A DNA stretch of 64,000 nt from Trichomonas vaginalis G3 (GCF_026262505.1 NC_067205.1:7750001-7814000); one strand, 5' to 3'; counted from the stretch's first letter, positions 8,782 through 18,959 are shown. The notes: a model not told the origin generated them from the sequence alone. Program-made: numbers and translations.

Positions 8782-10034
8782 TGTTGTAAACAGAAATTCA
8801 TCAAAAGTGACACCTCAGAAAAGCTAAAATATTGAATTTTTGGAACTTTTGATAGAGCACGTTTTTAAATATTAATTAAAGTAAATGTATATTTTGTAAA
8901 GATTCTTTTTAATAAAAAATAAAATTTTGAAGAAGAACACAAAATCTTCTGAAAAATAATATCACATAAACTCATATTATTTTCTAATATATAACTATTT
9001 TATATAAAAATCAAATTCAATGATCTTAAAAGCGAATGATAAACCTCAAAATTTACGAATATAATGAGTGGGAATATAATGCTTATCTATCATAAAACCA
9101 TATGAAATATCAATTTTTGCTTTACGCCTAATTTTTGACGACAATTAGCAAAAAATGTTAAATGTTAACACTCAGTCCATTTGAATATGAAAAATAAAAT
9201 TGACTTTGATTAAATGTTTTTATTTATCATGCAATTCTTCTTGCGACCAAAGATTTGAATAAAACTTCAAAAAATAAGATAGCTTAAAAAATAATATACG
9301 GTAGTGTTTACTAATAGATGAATAGTATATAAATTCTATTAAAATGGATTTGATCCAAAAAATATAAAACCAAAAATAATTGTTATAATTTAAATGAAGA
9401 AGTAATTTAAAACGATTTTATTTATGATCAAATTTTATATATTTTTTTGGATCAAATCCATTTTAATAGAATTTATATACTATTCATCTATTAGTAAACA
9501 CTACCGTATATTATTTTTTAAGCTATCTTATTTTTTGAAATTTTATTCAAATCTTTGGTCGCAAGAAGAATTGCATGATAAATAAAAACATTTAATCAAA
9601 GTCAATTTTATTTTTCATATTCAAATGGACTGAGTGTTAACATTTAACATTTTTTGCTAATTGTCGTCAAAAATTAGGCGTAAAGCAAAAATTGATATTT
9701 CATATGGTTTTATGATAGATAAGCATTATATTCCCACTCATTATATTCGTAAATTTTGAGGTTTATCATTCGCTTTTAAGATCATTGAATTTGATTTTTA
9801 TATAAAATAGTTATATATTAGAAAATAATATGAGTTTATGTGATATTATTTTTCAGAAGATTTCATTCTATATGCCTATGAAAAGTACTCTCAAAACTAA
9901 CTTTTTCCTAATTATAATTAAATCTAGAATATTGTATTATGCTTAGTATTATTTCATTTTTCTCATTCAATTTAGAATTTACAAATGTCAAAAAATTGAG
10001 AGCTGTCACTTTTGATGAATTTCTGTTTATTACA
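8782..10034. mobile_element. Nested foldback element with 4-bp target duplication
   Basis: It sits within the transposase gene, flanked by ACAC at 8778-8781 and 10035-10038. The ends are related inverted repeats (TGTTGTAAACAGAAATTC on the left, TGAATTTCTGTTTATTACA on the right) extending through a shared 26-nt stretch. Most of the interior is a long inverted repeat with arms at about 8942-9363 and 9442-9863. No gene is seen. Removal restores the host transposase frame, which is good evidence for the borders. Confidence 0.7.
8942..9863. repeat. Long inverted repeat, about 422-bp arms
   Basis: The arms run from AAATCTTCTGAAAAATAA (8942) to GGATTTGATCC (about 9358), and are mirrored from GGATCAAATCC (about 9448) to CAGAAGATTT (9863). 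They are nearly identical and enclose a spacer of about 80 bp. A transcript would form a long double-stranded RNA; DNA could extrude as a cruciform. Confidence 0.85.
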
Positions 10035-11194
10035 ACACCAAAAATTAAAAGTGGTCCTCCACAAGAGGAATTAACTCCAGAATTAATTTTGAAGGTTCAG
10101 AATTCTTATGAAAATTACAAATGTGGGGTTCAAAAATTGTATTGGACTCTCAATATGAATCCAAAACAATTTCAAATCAGTTACAATGCAGTTATTAAGG
10201 CAGCAAAATTTCTGGGAATTTACAAAGAAAAAGATAAAAGTAATCCAAAAGCATATTATGTGGATTATGAAGCAATTCTTCCAAATACAATCTGGCATGT
10301 GGATATTCATTTTTTGAAAGAACCAGAAACTTTACCGGTTTATGGAATAATTGATGACAAAAGTCGTTATTTGTTAGCATTGAAATTGCTTCGTAACAAA
10401 AGTTCAACAGAAACTTCAAAAGTGGCAATTGCAACAGTTCAAAAATATGGAGCACCTTTCTGTTTCTGGTCAGATAACGGTAAAGAAAATGAGGGAGAGT
10501 TCACAAAATTTTTGAGTACTTATGACATTCAAATCAGAAAATCAGCTCCATACATGCCACGTCAAAATGGCAAAATTGAACGCCTCTGGCCATCACTGGA
10601 CAAAAATGCTCCAAAGTCTTCAGAATTTGAGAGCATCAATCAGGAATTGGAAGAATTCAGGCAAAAATACAATGACATGCCACATGGCGCTCATCCAAAA
10701 ATTGGAGTTCGACCATACACTCCAAGAGAGGTTTACAACAAATTTAAGAAATGGACCAAGGATGATAAACCGCTCTGGAAAAAATGTGTTAATAAGCAGT
10801 GGGAAGTTGAAGAGATTCCAAACTATTGAAATATTCTATATTTTTTCAAAAATTCTCATTCAAATTTGAATTTGGTTTTCAAAATTATGAATAAACATTA
10901 TTTTTATTAAACTTGATTTTTAGCTCTAAAGAATCAAAAGAATTTAGCGAGAAAGAATATGCAGCTCACATAGGGGTAGATAAAGATATATCTCGAAAAA
11001 AATTGAATTTATTGTAAAGAATGAAGAAGTTCATTTTAAGATTGAGTTGATTTTCAACCAAAACGAGAGAGCATGCAGGCAAATGAAATTCGAAAAGTGA
11101 AAGGAATGACATATGCAAAAGAAAAGATTCAAATAACGCAAGCGAAATATAGATCAGTTAAAATCACAATAAAATTTCGATCTTTTCTACAGGG

Positions 11195-11373
11195 AACTAA
11201 AGGCTATGAGGCACTAATATATAATCAGTGCCTCATAGCCTTTAGTTTATTAAAAGTGAAAACTTGTTCGCAATGCGAAATGATTGCGAACAAGTTTTCT
11301 CACTTCAGCGAGGGAATTGTTCCTTATGATGCATACATTATAAATATATACATCATAAGGAACAATTCCCTCT
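11195..11373. ncRNA. Three consecutive 20-22-bp hairpins (candidate small-RNA precursors)
   Basis: The first stem pairs 11195-11215 with 11227-11247 (21 bp, loop 11). The second pairs about 11254-11276 with 11282-11306 (one bulge). The third pairs 11310-11331 with 11352-11373 (22 bp, loop 20). Stems one and three are perfect. Spacers are only a few bases. They lie downstream of the transposase, inside the IS3-type element. A rho-independent-style terminator role is not expected in a eukaryote, so a small-RNA precursor or DNA structure is more likely. There is no expression evidence. Confidence 0.55.
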
Positions 11374-11783
11374 AGATAGCTAGGAAACCCTAAATTAACT
11401 ATTAATCTTTGAGATATTTTTATTTGAGGTTAATACGTTTTTCGAAATAATTAAAATGTAAAATTTTGATTATGAACTCATCTCTAATATTTTGGCTCTT
11501 TAATATATTTGAATCATGATCTTTGAGAAGAGTTCTCAAAAGTATTCACAAAAGCTATTTTTCCTTGAAATTTAAAAATCCTGTTTATCATATATTACCA
11601 AATTCAATTCCCTACATATTTCAAAATATTCTATGAACATTTCAATTTTTGAAAAAAAAAACATATTTTTTCCAAATATATTCATTATCATATTTCTAAT
11701 AATATTTCCTAAAGCGTCACTTTTTACTTTCTCGACGATTATTTCCCTCTCAAAAAATTCAATAGCTTACAATTTGACAGAAC

Positions 11784-12579
11784 TTAATATGTAACAGAAA
11801 GTTGTGATTTTAATGAGGCAATTTCCTTTTGTGCATCTCTAAACTTCAAATTATTTGCTTCTAATTGCTTGTTATTGGCATTAAGTCTCTCTAATAACAA
11901 ATCTGAGCGTGCAATTGCTCCATTGTAAGAAGAAGTCATATCCTTAATCTGATTTTGCAAGTCTTGATATTTCTTGTATATGTCATCATTAGAATCGAGT
12001 ATTTTTGGTAGCTCAATTGGTACTGATAACTTAGAAATTTGAGATTCTAATGTAACTCTTAAAGCAGATTCTGCTTGTAGTTTTTGCTTGGTTGGTTCAA
12101 GCTCTTTCTTGATTGTATCGTGTTCTAATACTAACTCTGCATATAAATCAGAAACATTTTGGATTTTAATTTTTTCATCGCGTTTTAATTCGTATAGTTG
12201 CCTTGCTATAAACTGTTCCAAAGAAATGTTACTATGTGGGGCAGTACTCAATTCATTGTATTGCTCAATCGTTAATATTGGTAATTTTTCAAATAGTAAT
12301 GATTCTCTATGAGTTTCAATAAGTGATCGTAGTCTATTTATTTCATTCATATAACTTTTTTCGATTTCATGCTTTTCTTTTAAAAACGATTTGGCTTGTT
12401 CATTGATTATGTTATCATACTCGGATTTCATTTGCTGAATCATTTCTTTTGTATCTTCTGGTATGTTTTTCTGTTTCATAAATTTCTTCCGATATCTTCT
12501 TAAGGATTGAATAATTATATCTCGCTGAATAATCTGATTTTTAAGAGATTGTTGCTTTCCAGTTATGGCAGTCCCAACG
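11784..12579 (-). pseudogene. Coiled-coil host gene fragment cut by two transposons
   Basis: The open frame runs from about 12579, upstream of the first ATG at 12479, to a stop supplied by the transposon end at 11784-11786. It encodes a mostly helical, Glu/Lys/Gln-rich protein with heptad-like stretches, for example EYDNIINEQAKSFLKEKHEI and QLEANNLKFRDAQKEIASLK. The last residues lie in the IS3-type terminal repeat, so the true C-terminus is gone. The 5' side runs into a small repeat at about 12584. It is a remnant of a long coiled-coil cytoskeletal-type protein, of a sort common in trichomonads. Specific function is unknown. Confidence 0.65.
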
Positions 12580-12583
12580 GGAA

Positions 12584-12924
12584 CCGCGGTAATTTACCGA
12601 GGTTTCCGCACACCGGTTCCTTTTTTTAGGAATTTTTTAGATTAAAAAATATGCTTTGTAAATCATTTTTTGTAAATCGGCAAAAATTTGGAAATATTCT
12701 GACGACAAGAAATCTGGGAATAGTATTTGAAATACGAGAACAACCTATTTAAAAGTGTTTCGCTCGATTTTGTATAATTTCAAATTTTCGCATATAGCTT
12801 TCCGTGAATTACCGTGATTTTACCGCCACATCAATAGTTTACGACACTTTTCCCGTAAATTGAGTAGTTTACTGCACTTTTTCCGTAAAATTGAGTTACG
12901 GGAATCCGTAAGATTACCGTACCT
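12584..12924. repeat. Small inverted-repeat element (MITE-like)
   Basis: The left edge CGCGGTAATTTACCGAGG resembles the reverse complement of the right edge (ACGGTAATCTTACGGAT). Several CCGTAAA/TTTACGG motifs recur in the right half. It separates the coiled-coil fragment from the virus-like element and has no ORF. The borders are approximate. Confidence 0.4.
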
Positions 12925-12936
12925 CACTTCTGATTG

Positions 12937-13009
12937 AAAATAAAAAAAAAAAAGGTAGTGGGGCTTCCAGGCACTTCGTGCCCTCTAGCCCCGAAGATGT
13001 TTAGTATAA
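12937..13009 (+). repeat. Left terminal inverted repeat and target duplication of copy B
   Basis: AAAAT (12937-12941) precedes a run of 12 A, then GGTAGTGGGGCTTCC, the small hairpin GGCACTTCGTGCC, CTCTAGCCCC and GAAGATGTTTAGTATAA. The block GGGGCT...AGCCCC with the inner hairpin can form a cruciform. It matches the right end base for base over about 60 bp. Confidence 0.9.
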
Positions 13010-13213
13010 ATGAAGTTTTTATTCGGAAAATTGTTAGTCTTCTGGTGTGAATTCGGAGGACTCTTCTTCTTCCTCCATTGCTTCTGGGAAGAAGCCTTCT
13101 TCTGGGTCGAAAACATTATATAATGTGTCGCTTTTCACAAATTATATATGTTTTCATGTTTTGTCACTTTTCTGTCACTTTTCAGGAAAAAACATTTTTA
13201 TTATTATATATAA
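13010..13213 (-). other. Leader region with an acidic ORF remnant
   Basis: On the minus strand a frame without a proper start, ending near 13038, reads FDPEEGFFPEAMEEEEESSE. It resembles the acidic tail of a lost gene. In copy A this stretch is deleted. The methyltransferase lies immediately to the right, with AT-rich sequence before its ATG. Confidence 0.35.
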
Positions 13214-14030
13214 ATGAATTTTACAAAACCACCGTTACCGTTCTTTGGAAATAAGAGTAGATGTAAAGATATTATATTGAGAGAACTTAAGAAACTACCG
13301 AATGGTCTAACATTTGTAGATTTGTTCGGTGGAAGTTTCTATATATCCCATTTGTGCCATACAATATTCCCTGACTCAAAGATTATATGCAATGACTTCG
13401 ACAACTATATGGACCGTCTCAAACATATTCCAGACACAAACAATATATTGAAAGAGTTAAAAGAAAAGATACCTATAGGTAAGATGGAACGTATACCATT
13501 AGATAACAAAAATATTGTGAGAGAGGTTTTGAAAAAAGCAGAATATATAGACTGGGATAGTATATCTGCTAGACTATTATATAGTGGTTCTATAAGAGTT
13601 CATGACATTGAAACACTTATGTCAAAAGTTTTATATCTTAACTATACAAATGTTTTCAAAGAGGACATAGAAAAATATATTGAGGGTATAGAGTTTGTGA
13701 GATGTCATTGGACAGATTTGTATGAAAAATATAAAGACAAGGAAAATGTTTTCTTTATAGTGGACCCGCCGTTCTATAACACATGGGATTTTCAATACCA
13801 AGTAGACTGGACTTTGAGAGACTCTTTAGAAACTTTAGACGTTATACATAACCATCCATGCTTTTACTTTACATCCGATAAAAGTGGTTTGGAAACCGTT
13901 ATGAGATGGTTAGAGGACATACATGACTATGAGTTTAGATATGACAGATAGAATATGAGAGAGGTCCTATAAACCGGAGAAAGTGTCATAACAAAGAATT
14001 TTATTAGTAAGTAAATGTGGTTTGAAATAG
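13214..14030 (+). pseudogene. D12-class DNA adenine methyltransferase, frameshifted
   Basis: This is the copy B version of 1141-1959. Motifs PPLPFFGNKSR, FVDLFGGS and DPPF are intact, but a one-base deletion near 13945 causes a stop at residue 246. Further small deletions follow, and about 27 C-terminal residues are lost. All recognisable catalytic motifs precede the break, so partial function cannot be excluded. The ATG directly follows TTATTATATATAA. Confidence 0.85.
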
Positions 14031-14146
14031 GACTACTTGTTTAGGTTTTTTCCATTGTGTCATTTATTTATTTGACGTGGCAGAAAAAGTACAGAGAATA
14101 TGAAGATGAACCAATGCCTGCAAATGTTCAGTATATGTACTCGTAA
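14015..14146 (+). pseudogene. Small membrane protein, frameshifted copy
   Basis: This is the counterpart of 1025-1156. One T is lost in the run after CTACTTG, which shifts the frame in the middle of the hydrophobic segment. The downstream EYEDEPMPANVQ part is still visible in another frame. The start overlaps the methyltransferase end, as in copy A. Confidence 0.6.
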
Positions 14147-14169
14147 GAGATATTTTTATCTAATATTAA

Positions 14170-14531
14170 ATGGACGCACAGAACTTAGCGAATGCACAGC
14201 AACCTGGACAACAAACCCAGAGAATATTCCAAATGAAGTTAGAATACAAACTGCAATGGCAAACTATGGTCAAGTGCCAACAGATGTACAAATGCAAACT
14301 GCCATGTCAAATGACGCTGCGTTAGGTTTGCCACCATGGTATGCAAATATGAGATGGAAAGAGTTTTATACAAACCCTGAAGTGGGATATAAACAACTTT
14401 ATGCAGATGACGCGAACACAGGAGTTGACCCCGAATATGTTTTCTACCAGAGGAGAAACAGAATGTATGAGCTCCAGTTAAAGAATGCTATGGAACTCAA
14501 CAGGAAACGTAAAAGACTAGGCGGACATTAG
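14170..14531 (+). pseudogene. 120-residue virus-like protein, frameshifted near N-terminus
   Basis: The first 14 codons match copy A. A one-base deletion (GGACAACAAACCC against GGACAACCAAACCC) then shifts the frame. The remaining 105 residues, to the basic KRKRLGG end, are conserved in the other frame and form an open reading frame from 14100. It is otherwise like 640-1002, including the AT-rich TATCTAATATTAA before the ATG. Confidence 0.65.
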
Positions 14532-14549
14532 ATTTTTACATATAGTAAA

Positions 14550-14792
14550 ATGGGTTTCTTCAGTAGTATTGGAAACTTCTTCAGAAGAGTTGGAAGAGGT
14601 ATATGGAATGGAATAAAATCTGTCGGAAAAGGAATTTGGAACGGAGTCAAAAATATTGGTAAAAGAGTAGGTCAGTTTGTTGGTATTATACCTAAAGACC
14701 CTGAACCAGAAGAGCAAGCTCCTGTAATACAACAGCCTGAACCTGCACCACAGTCTAGTTGGCAACCAAATCCAACACCTCAACCGTATTAA
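14550..14792 (+). CDS. Small amphipathic membrane-active-like protein (80 aa)
   Basis: This is nearly identical to 379-621: a Gly/aromatic/basic amphipathic region with repeated IWNG motifs, then a Pro/Glu/Gln-rich tail. It is one of the genes intact in both copies, which suggests selection while the element was active. A pVI-like minor capsid or membrane-lysis role is inferred from composition and size only. It is convergent with the next gene, whose stop is 4 bp away. Confidence 0.7.
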   Translation: MGFFSSIGNFFRRVGRGIWNGIKSVGKGIWNGVKNIGKRVGQFVGIIPKDPEPEEQAPVIQQPEPAPQSSWQPNPTPQPY

Positions 14793-15402
14793 AAAATTAT
14801 ATTTTTATCGTTCGATAGTAGTTGTATATGAAACTAAGTTCTAAGTAAAACGCATGGTATAATGGAATTATTCTTTTTCTTCCATCTGTAGTAAACCATA
14901 CTTGAAAGTCTGAAATACTTCCACTTGGTGGTTCGTATAACTTTGTAGGTTTTTCGTAAAAGTCATTTGCCAAGCATAAAAAAGAGTTTTGGGCGCCAGA
15001 AAATGAAGCATGAACAATAATAGCAGCTGGGTCGAAAACATTTTCATATGTTCCATTAGGGTTTTCGACTTCATAAAAGTCTGGGTGTACTGGATATGCT
15101 GCAGGCTGATTTAACATCCTCATAAATCTATACCATGCCAAGTTGTTATATTTTGTAGAAATATAAACGTTTTCTCCAAGGTCTTCTATTTTATTGATTT
15201 TAACAGTTGCATTTTTCCTGTCATAAATAATATCGAGATGGTATTCTCCTTCGTCAATGTTATACTGGTTTGCATATTCGATATAGATATCGTTTATTTT
15301 TTCTTGAAAAGCTTGAAGAGTTGTTTCTAAATTTATAAGCAAACTAACTTGTAAAAGTTTTCCCTGTTCAAATTTCTCATACATACGTTTTTCTTTGTTA
15401 TA

Positions 15403-16705
15403 TAGGGTGTCCAAAGGTGCGTTTAGCACAGCGCTCTATATGAGACTATTAAAGGAGATATATGCTGATTATAAATATATAATAAAAATATGAATATATG
15501 TAATATGATGAGTAAGTTGTATTTTGGCGCCATGCCGGGATATAAAATGAATTTTGAGACAAGAGGCGGTTTCGCGGGAAATTTTGGCGGGATTTTTTTC
15601 ATTTTTTTAATGAATCATAAAGAAAACATCCTCGCTCTTGCAAAAAAATGCAAAGACTGTAAAAAAATCTACGAGACATTGGTAAAATGCTTCGGTATGG
15701 ATGCTCCTAGCTATTCCACTGTAACGTATCATGTTAGGATGTATCACTTCATGAACAAAAAGGCGCCCATCATAAAAATTGACAAAAAATCGCCGGATCA
15801 AAGAAAAATCAAAGCAATTCTTCAAGCGCTAGATGAAGACCCAAGGGCATCACTCAGAAGGATAGAGGAGATGACAAAGATACCACGTACAACAGTCAGT
15901 TATTATCTGCACAATTATTTGAACTACAAAACTAGCGTATACACGTTGGGTTCCGCACAACCTTAATTCAGTTCAAAAAAATCTAGAGTCCAATCTTCGA
16001 AAGAGCTCCTCTCTATATTGGGTGCGTATCAATCCAAGAAGTTTCGCTTTTTAGTAACAGGGGACGAGTCTTGGTTTCAATATGCAACAGAAGCCAAAAT
16101 CATGTGGATCCCGAAGGATGAAAATCCGCAAACATTCCCGAAGAAAAAATTGACACACCAATGATTATGTTGTCGGTTTTTTGGGGCGTGAATGACATCA
16201 TCGCAATTGATATTCTTCAAAAACCTAATACGATGAATGCTCAGTATCTAATTGACAATGTTCTTACTCAAATTATCAATTCTGATGAGTCTGAGAAATC
16301 CAAACAACAAAACAAAAGTTTGCAATTCATTTTGATAATTCAAGAGTTCACAAAAGTCATAAGGTAATGAATTACTTGGTGGAAAACAATGTCAAAGTTG
16401 TTCCAAACCCAATTTATTCACCTGATATTGCACCCTCTGACTTTTATTTATTCGGCACCGCTAAAAAAGAGAGCTGAAGGACGCGAATTCGCGAGTCCAG
16501 ATGATCTTGAAAATTTTGTAAGAGAGCAATTTGAGCAATTTTCTCATGATGATTTAAAGCGTGTCTTTGAAGCCTGGATCGATCGCTGCGAACGCGTGAT
16601 TGAATCCAATGGTGATTATATTTAAATAAACTTTATATATATGTAACTTGTTTATTTCTATTCGCAGTATTCAGGTTTGTGCTAAACACACCTTTGGACA
16701 CCCTA
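15403..16705 (+). mobile_element. Tvmar-type mariner, copy 1 (1.3 kb)
   Basis: The ends are TAGGGTGTCCAAAGGTGCG and its near complement (ACACCTTTGGACACCCTA), flanked by TA at 15401-15402 and 16706-16707. Length, ends and transposase fit the Tvmar1 family described in T. vaginalis. It interrupts a virion-like gene on the minus strand. Confidence 0.9.
15611..16625 (+). pseudogene. Mariner transposase, frameshifted
   Basis: The N-terminal helix-turn-helix region is readable from 15611 (MNHKENILALAKKC). Catalytic blocks follow: TGDESW (first Asp), HFDNSRVH (second Asp, spread over shifted frames) and SPDIAPSDFYLF (third Asp), the mariner D,D34D pattern. One extra A near 15933 and other single-base changes near 16150, 16306 and 16460 break the frame. 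The final block ending ESNGDYI is open at 16389-16625. It is not functional as it stands. Confidence 0.85.
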
Positions 16706-17021
16706 TAGTATCGAACTTCAAAACCGACCGTAAATGGGAAACCATGTATGGCTTCTGAAATGAACTTCATTCTACGAAAGCCAATAGCTTTTGTGACGGA
16801 TGGGTCTCTTAACCATCTTAATGGGTAGTCAAAACGATAGCCTTCATGCTTTACGGTATCTGTCTCAAACTTTTGACCGACATTAGTAAAAAGTTCATCT
16901 AATGGTTTAGTTGTAGCAACTCTAGAATTTTCTTTTTCTATTGGAAGCATATTTATCTAGAATAAAAATGTCGAAAGATATTGCTTCATAAGAGAAATAC
17001 AACACAACCGACAAACTCATT

Positions 17022-18017
17022 ATGCAAGCTCTAAATAAGAACACAACAAACTTTTCAAACTATTCTAAGATATCTGAGTCATTGAAAGAAGGAAACTTAA
17101 AACTGACATTAAACCCAATGACAGATGAGTTTCTGTTTCAAGACAATAAGAACCATACTGTCTGTATAAATCCAACAAAAGGAACTTTAAACGAGAAACC
17201 TATAAATGAACTTCTTTTGAAAGCAGATGTTGACAACAAAGCTGACAAAGAATATGTAGACGATGCAATAGCAAAAGAAGAAGAAAGAGCTAACAATGCT
17301 TATGCAACAAAAGAACATACTCATCCTGAACTAGCAGACAAAACATATGTTGACAATAAAATGTCAAGTGAAGTGACAAGAGCTGAAAACGAATATTCTA
17401 AAAAGACTCATATACATTATATTAACCAAATACCCAAGTCTTAAGGAAACATTAGAGACAAAAGCAGATAAGACTCATACACATTCTATATCTGATATTA
17501 CAAACTTACAAGAAACCTTAAACAGGAAAAGTGACGTTGGACATACACATACCATTGCAAATATTACAAACTTACAAGAAACCTTAAACAGGAAAAGTGA
17601 CGTTGGACATACACATACCATTGCAAATATTACAAACTTACAAGAAACCTTTAAACAGGAAAAGTGCCGTTGACATAACACATTCTATATCTAAATAACA
17701 GACTTAAACGTTAGCCTTGAAAATAAAGCAGATAAAACATATGTCAATGAAATATACCAAAGTTTGATAGGAACAAAAAAAATATTGAAACTATTGTTGG
17801 TGACTTTTCTGTCAATGAAGAAAATAAATATTTTAGATGGCAGTTTGTACAGTCCTTAAAAATGGTACACGGTGTAAACTCATTCCGAAAAATAACAATT
17901 TAAATGTATGTAAGCTATAAAAGAATGATGGTACACAAGTTAAAGTTCCATTAGACAACAACTGCTACTTAAACTTATATGGAGACGAACAAAAGAAATA
18001 TTTAAGAGTTTTATGAA
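17022..18017 (+). pseudogene. Phage-type tail-fibre repeat protein, frameshifted
   Basis: The open N-terminal 140 residues contain NKADKEYVDDAI and AYATKEHTHPELADKTYVDN. Beyond one-base shifts the same style continues: TNLQETLNRKSDVGHTHTIA in three tandem 66-bp units (about 17497-17690), then NKADKTYVNEIY and a final block ending YLRVL before TGA at 18015-18017. Repeats with K-A/S-D-x-x-H-T-H and NLQ-L are typical of trimeric bacteriophage tail fibres. It was probably a surface fibre for attachment. At least three indels break it. The stop directly precedes the ATG of the collar-domain gene. Confidence 0.75.
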
Positions 18018-18772
18018 ATGGCAGATATGACATTGCCTGACCCAGCTCCAGCACCATATTATTATGACTATGGAGATGACGACAGAACACCACATGTAGA
18101 TGAACAAAAGCTAACATTATATTTAGATTATTATAGATATAAAAGATATAATGCAATAGAAAAAACGAGAATAGTATATTATTATACAGATGACAGAAAT
18201 AAATATTATAGTCAAGATTTTACCTACCCTGAAAACATAAGATTATATTATAAAAAATATTCTGACACAAACCAGAAGAAACCTGAAATAGTTGCACTAT
18301 ATTTTAAGTTCAAAAGAGACAATCCTATAATATCTCATATGTTTGATTTAATGAACCCAGTAGGTTCTATTTATACATCTATGGAAGCAAGAGGTCCTCA
18401 AGTAATGTTTGGTGTTGGTGCATGGGAACAAATAGTCGACAGGTTTTGTATTGTGCAAACTCTTCAAAGGAAACAGGTGGAAGTAAAACGATTTCAGGTG
18501 AAAATTTACCTGCACACAGTCCACTACATAGATTTAAGTACATCTCAAGCAGGTTGGCATAAGCATAGATATTGGGATTGGTCAGGAATGACAAAAGGTC
18601 AAGGATATGATGTTAAAGACGACGTTAAGTTTGCTATAAATTGTTACTGGAGTGACACTCAGGGAGAAGGAAACCATACACATTTCGTTTCAGGATATAC
18701 GCAAACAACGGGACAAAGTAAAGAATACATGCACCTTACATGACAGTTTACGCATGGTATAGAATTGCTTAG
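18018..18772 (+). pseudogene. Phage collar-type receptor-binding protein, frameshifted
   Basis: After a Tyr/Asp-rich N-terminal part (residues 1-110) the protein reads LMNPVGSIYTS and GAWEQIVDRF. In the next frame it gives YCANSSKETGGSKTISGENL and PAHS, then HTH-containing blocks and a final YMTVYAWYRIA. This ordered set (NPVGSIY, G-x-WE-x-I-x-RF, ENLPAHSH, PPY-x-x-x-Y-x-W-x-R) is the signature of the C-terminal collar or baseplate domain of phage tail fibres. Frameshifts near 18441 and before 18745 break it. Its stop overlaps by 4 bp the stop of the convergent 58-codon gene. Confidence 0.8.
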
Positions 18773-18945
18773 TCGTCATTTTCAACTTCTTTAGCATATT
18801 CGTCAGGAGTTGTCTTATATTTGTTAGGAACTGTCTTTGAAAGTATACCACCTTGAACTTTGACAAGTTTGAAACGAGGTCTGGCAATAGTAGTTTTATC
18901 TTCTGCTTGCAGTGTGTACATTTTGCCATTGCCTAAAAACTTCAT
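18769..18945 (-). CDS. Small hypothetical protein (58 aa)
   Basis: I do not recognise it. It has a basic middle (ARPRFKLVKVQGG) and an acidic end (EYAKEVENDD). It is one of a cluster of short genes between the fibre genes and the integrase. A small capsid cement or core protein is possible. The ATG at 18943-18945 is the first in frame. Confidence 0.5.
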   Translation of the reverse strand: MKFLGNGKMYTLQAEDKTTIARPRFKLVKVQGGILSKTVPNKYKTTPDEYAKEVENDD

Positions 18946-18959
18946 AATATTCTCTTGAT

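Larger units (their letters stand above)
8510..10829 (+). pseudogene. DDE transposase/integrase interrupted by a nested element
   Basis: The N-terminal helical DNA-binding part is encoded at about 8510-8781 (RIPNEWVRYMYEKLESGELT is readable) and the catalytic part at 10039-10829. Catalytic motifs are IWHVDIHF (first Asp), FWSDNGKENEGEF (second Asp) and NGKIERLW (Glu), with 34 residues between second Asp and Glu. Between them lies a 1.25-kb insert flanked by ACAC; removing it with one ACAC brings the two parts into the same frame. The ORF starting at 9939 therefore has about 31 foreign residues at its start. No in-frame ATG is seen at the 5' end. The order matches the intact 324-residue relative at 57394. 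Confidence 0.75.
8298..11796 (+). mobile_element. IS3/IS481-type (DDE integrase-fold) transposon, copy 1
   Basis: The ends are inverted repeats of the form TGTTnCATATTAAGTTCTG, continuing through GTCAAAnTGTAAGCTATT. Inside are a transposase broken by a nested foldback element and a cluster of perfect hairpins downstream. I do not see a clear target duplication. The right end cuts into a host coiled-coil gene. The transposase is related in order and motifs to that at 57394-58368, but the terminal repeats differ. Confidence 0.75.
14797..16950 (-). pseudogene. Structural-like gene interrupted by a mariner
   Basis: The N-terminal part (16950 to about 16708) and C-terminal part (15400 to 14797) are paralogous to the intact 286-residue protein at 22375-23235; both contain TTKPLD or DTKPLD, YRFDYP-RWL and the DFQVWFTT block. 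A mariner inserted at a TA separates them, and the flanking frames join directly across the TA. The start follows TTTTTATTCTAGATAAAT, the promoter-like stretch of this element. Function is unknown; two paralogues in one element suggest related virion parts. Confidence 0.8.
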
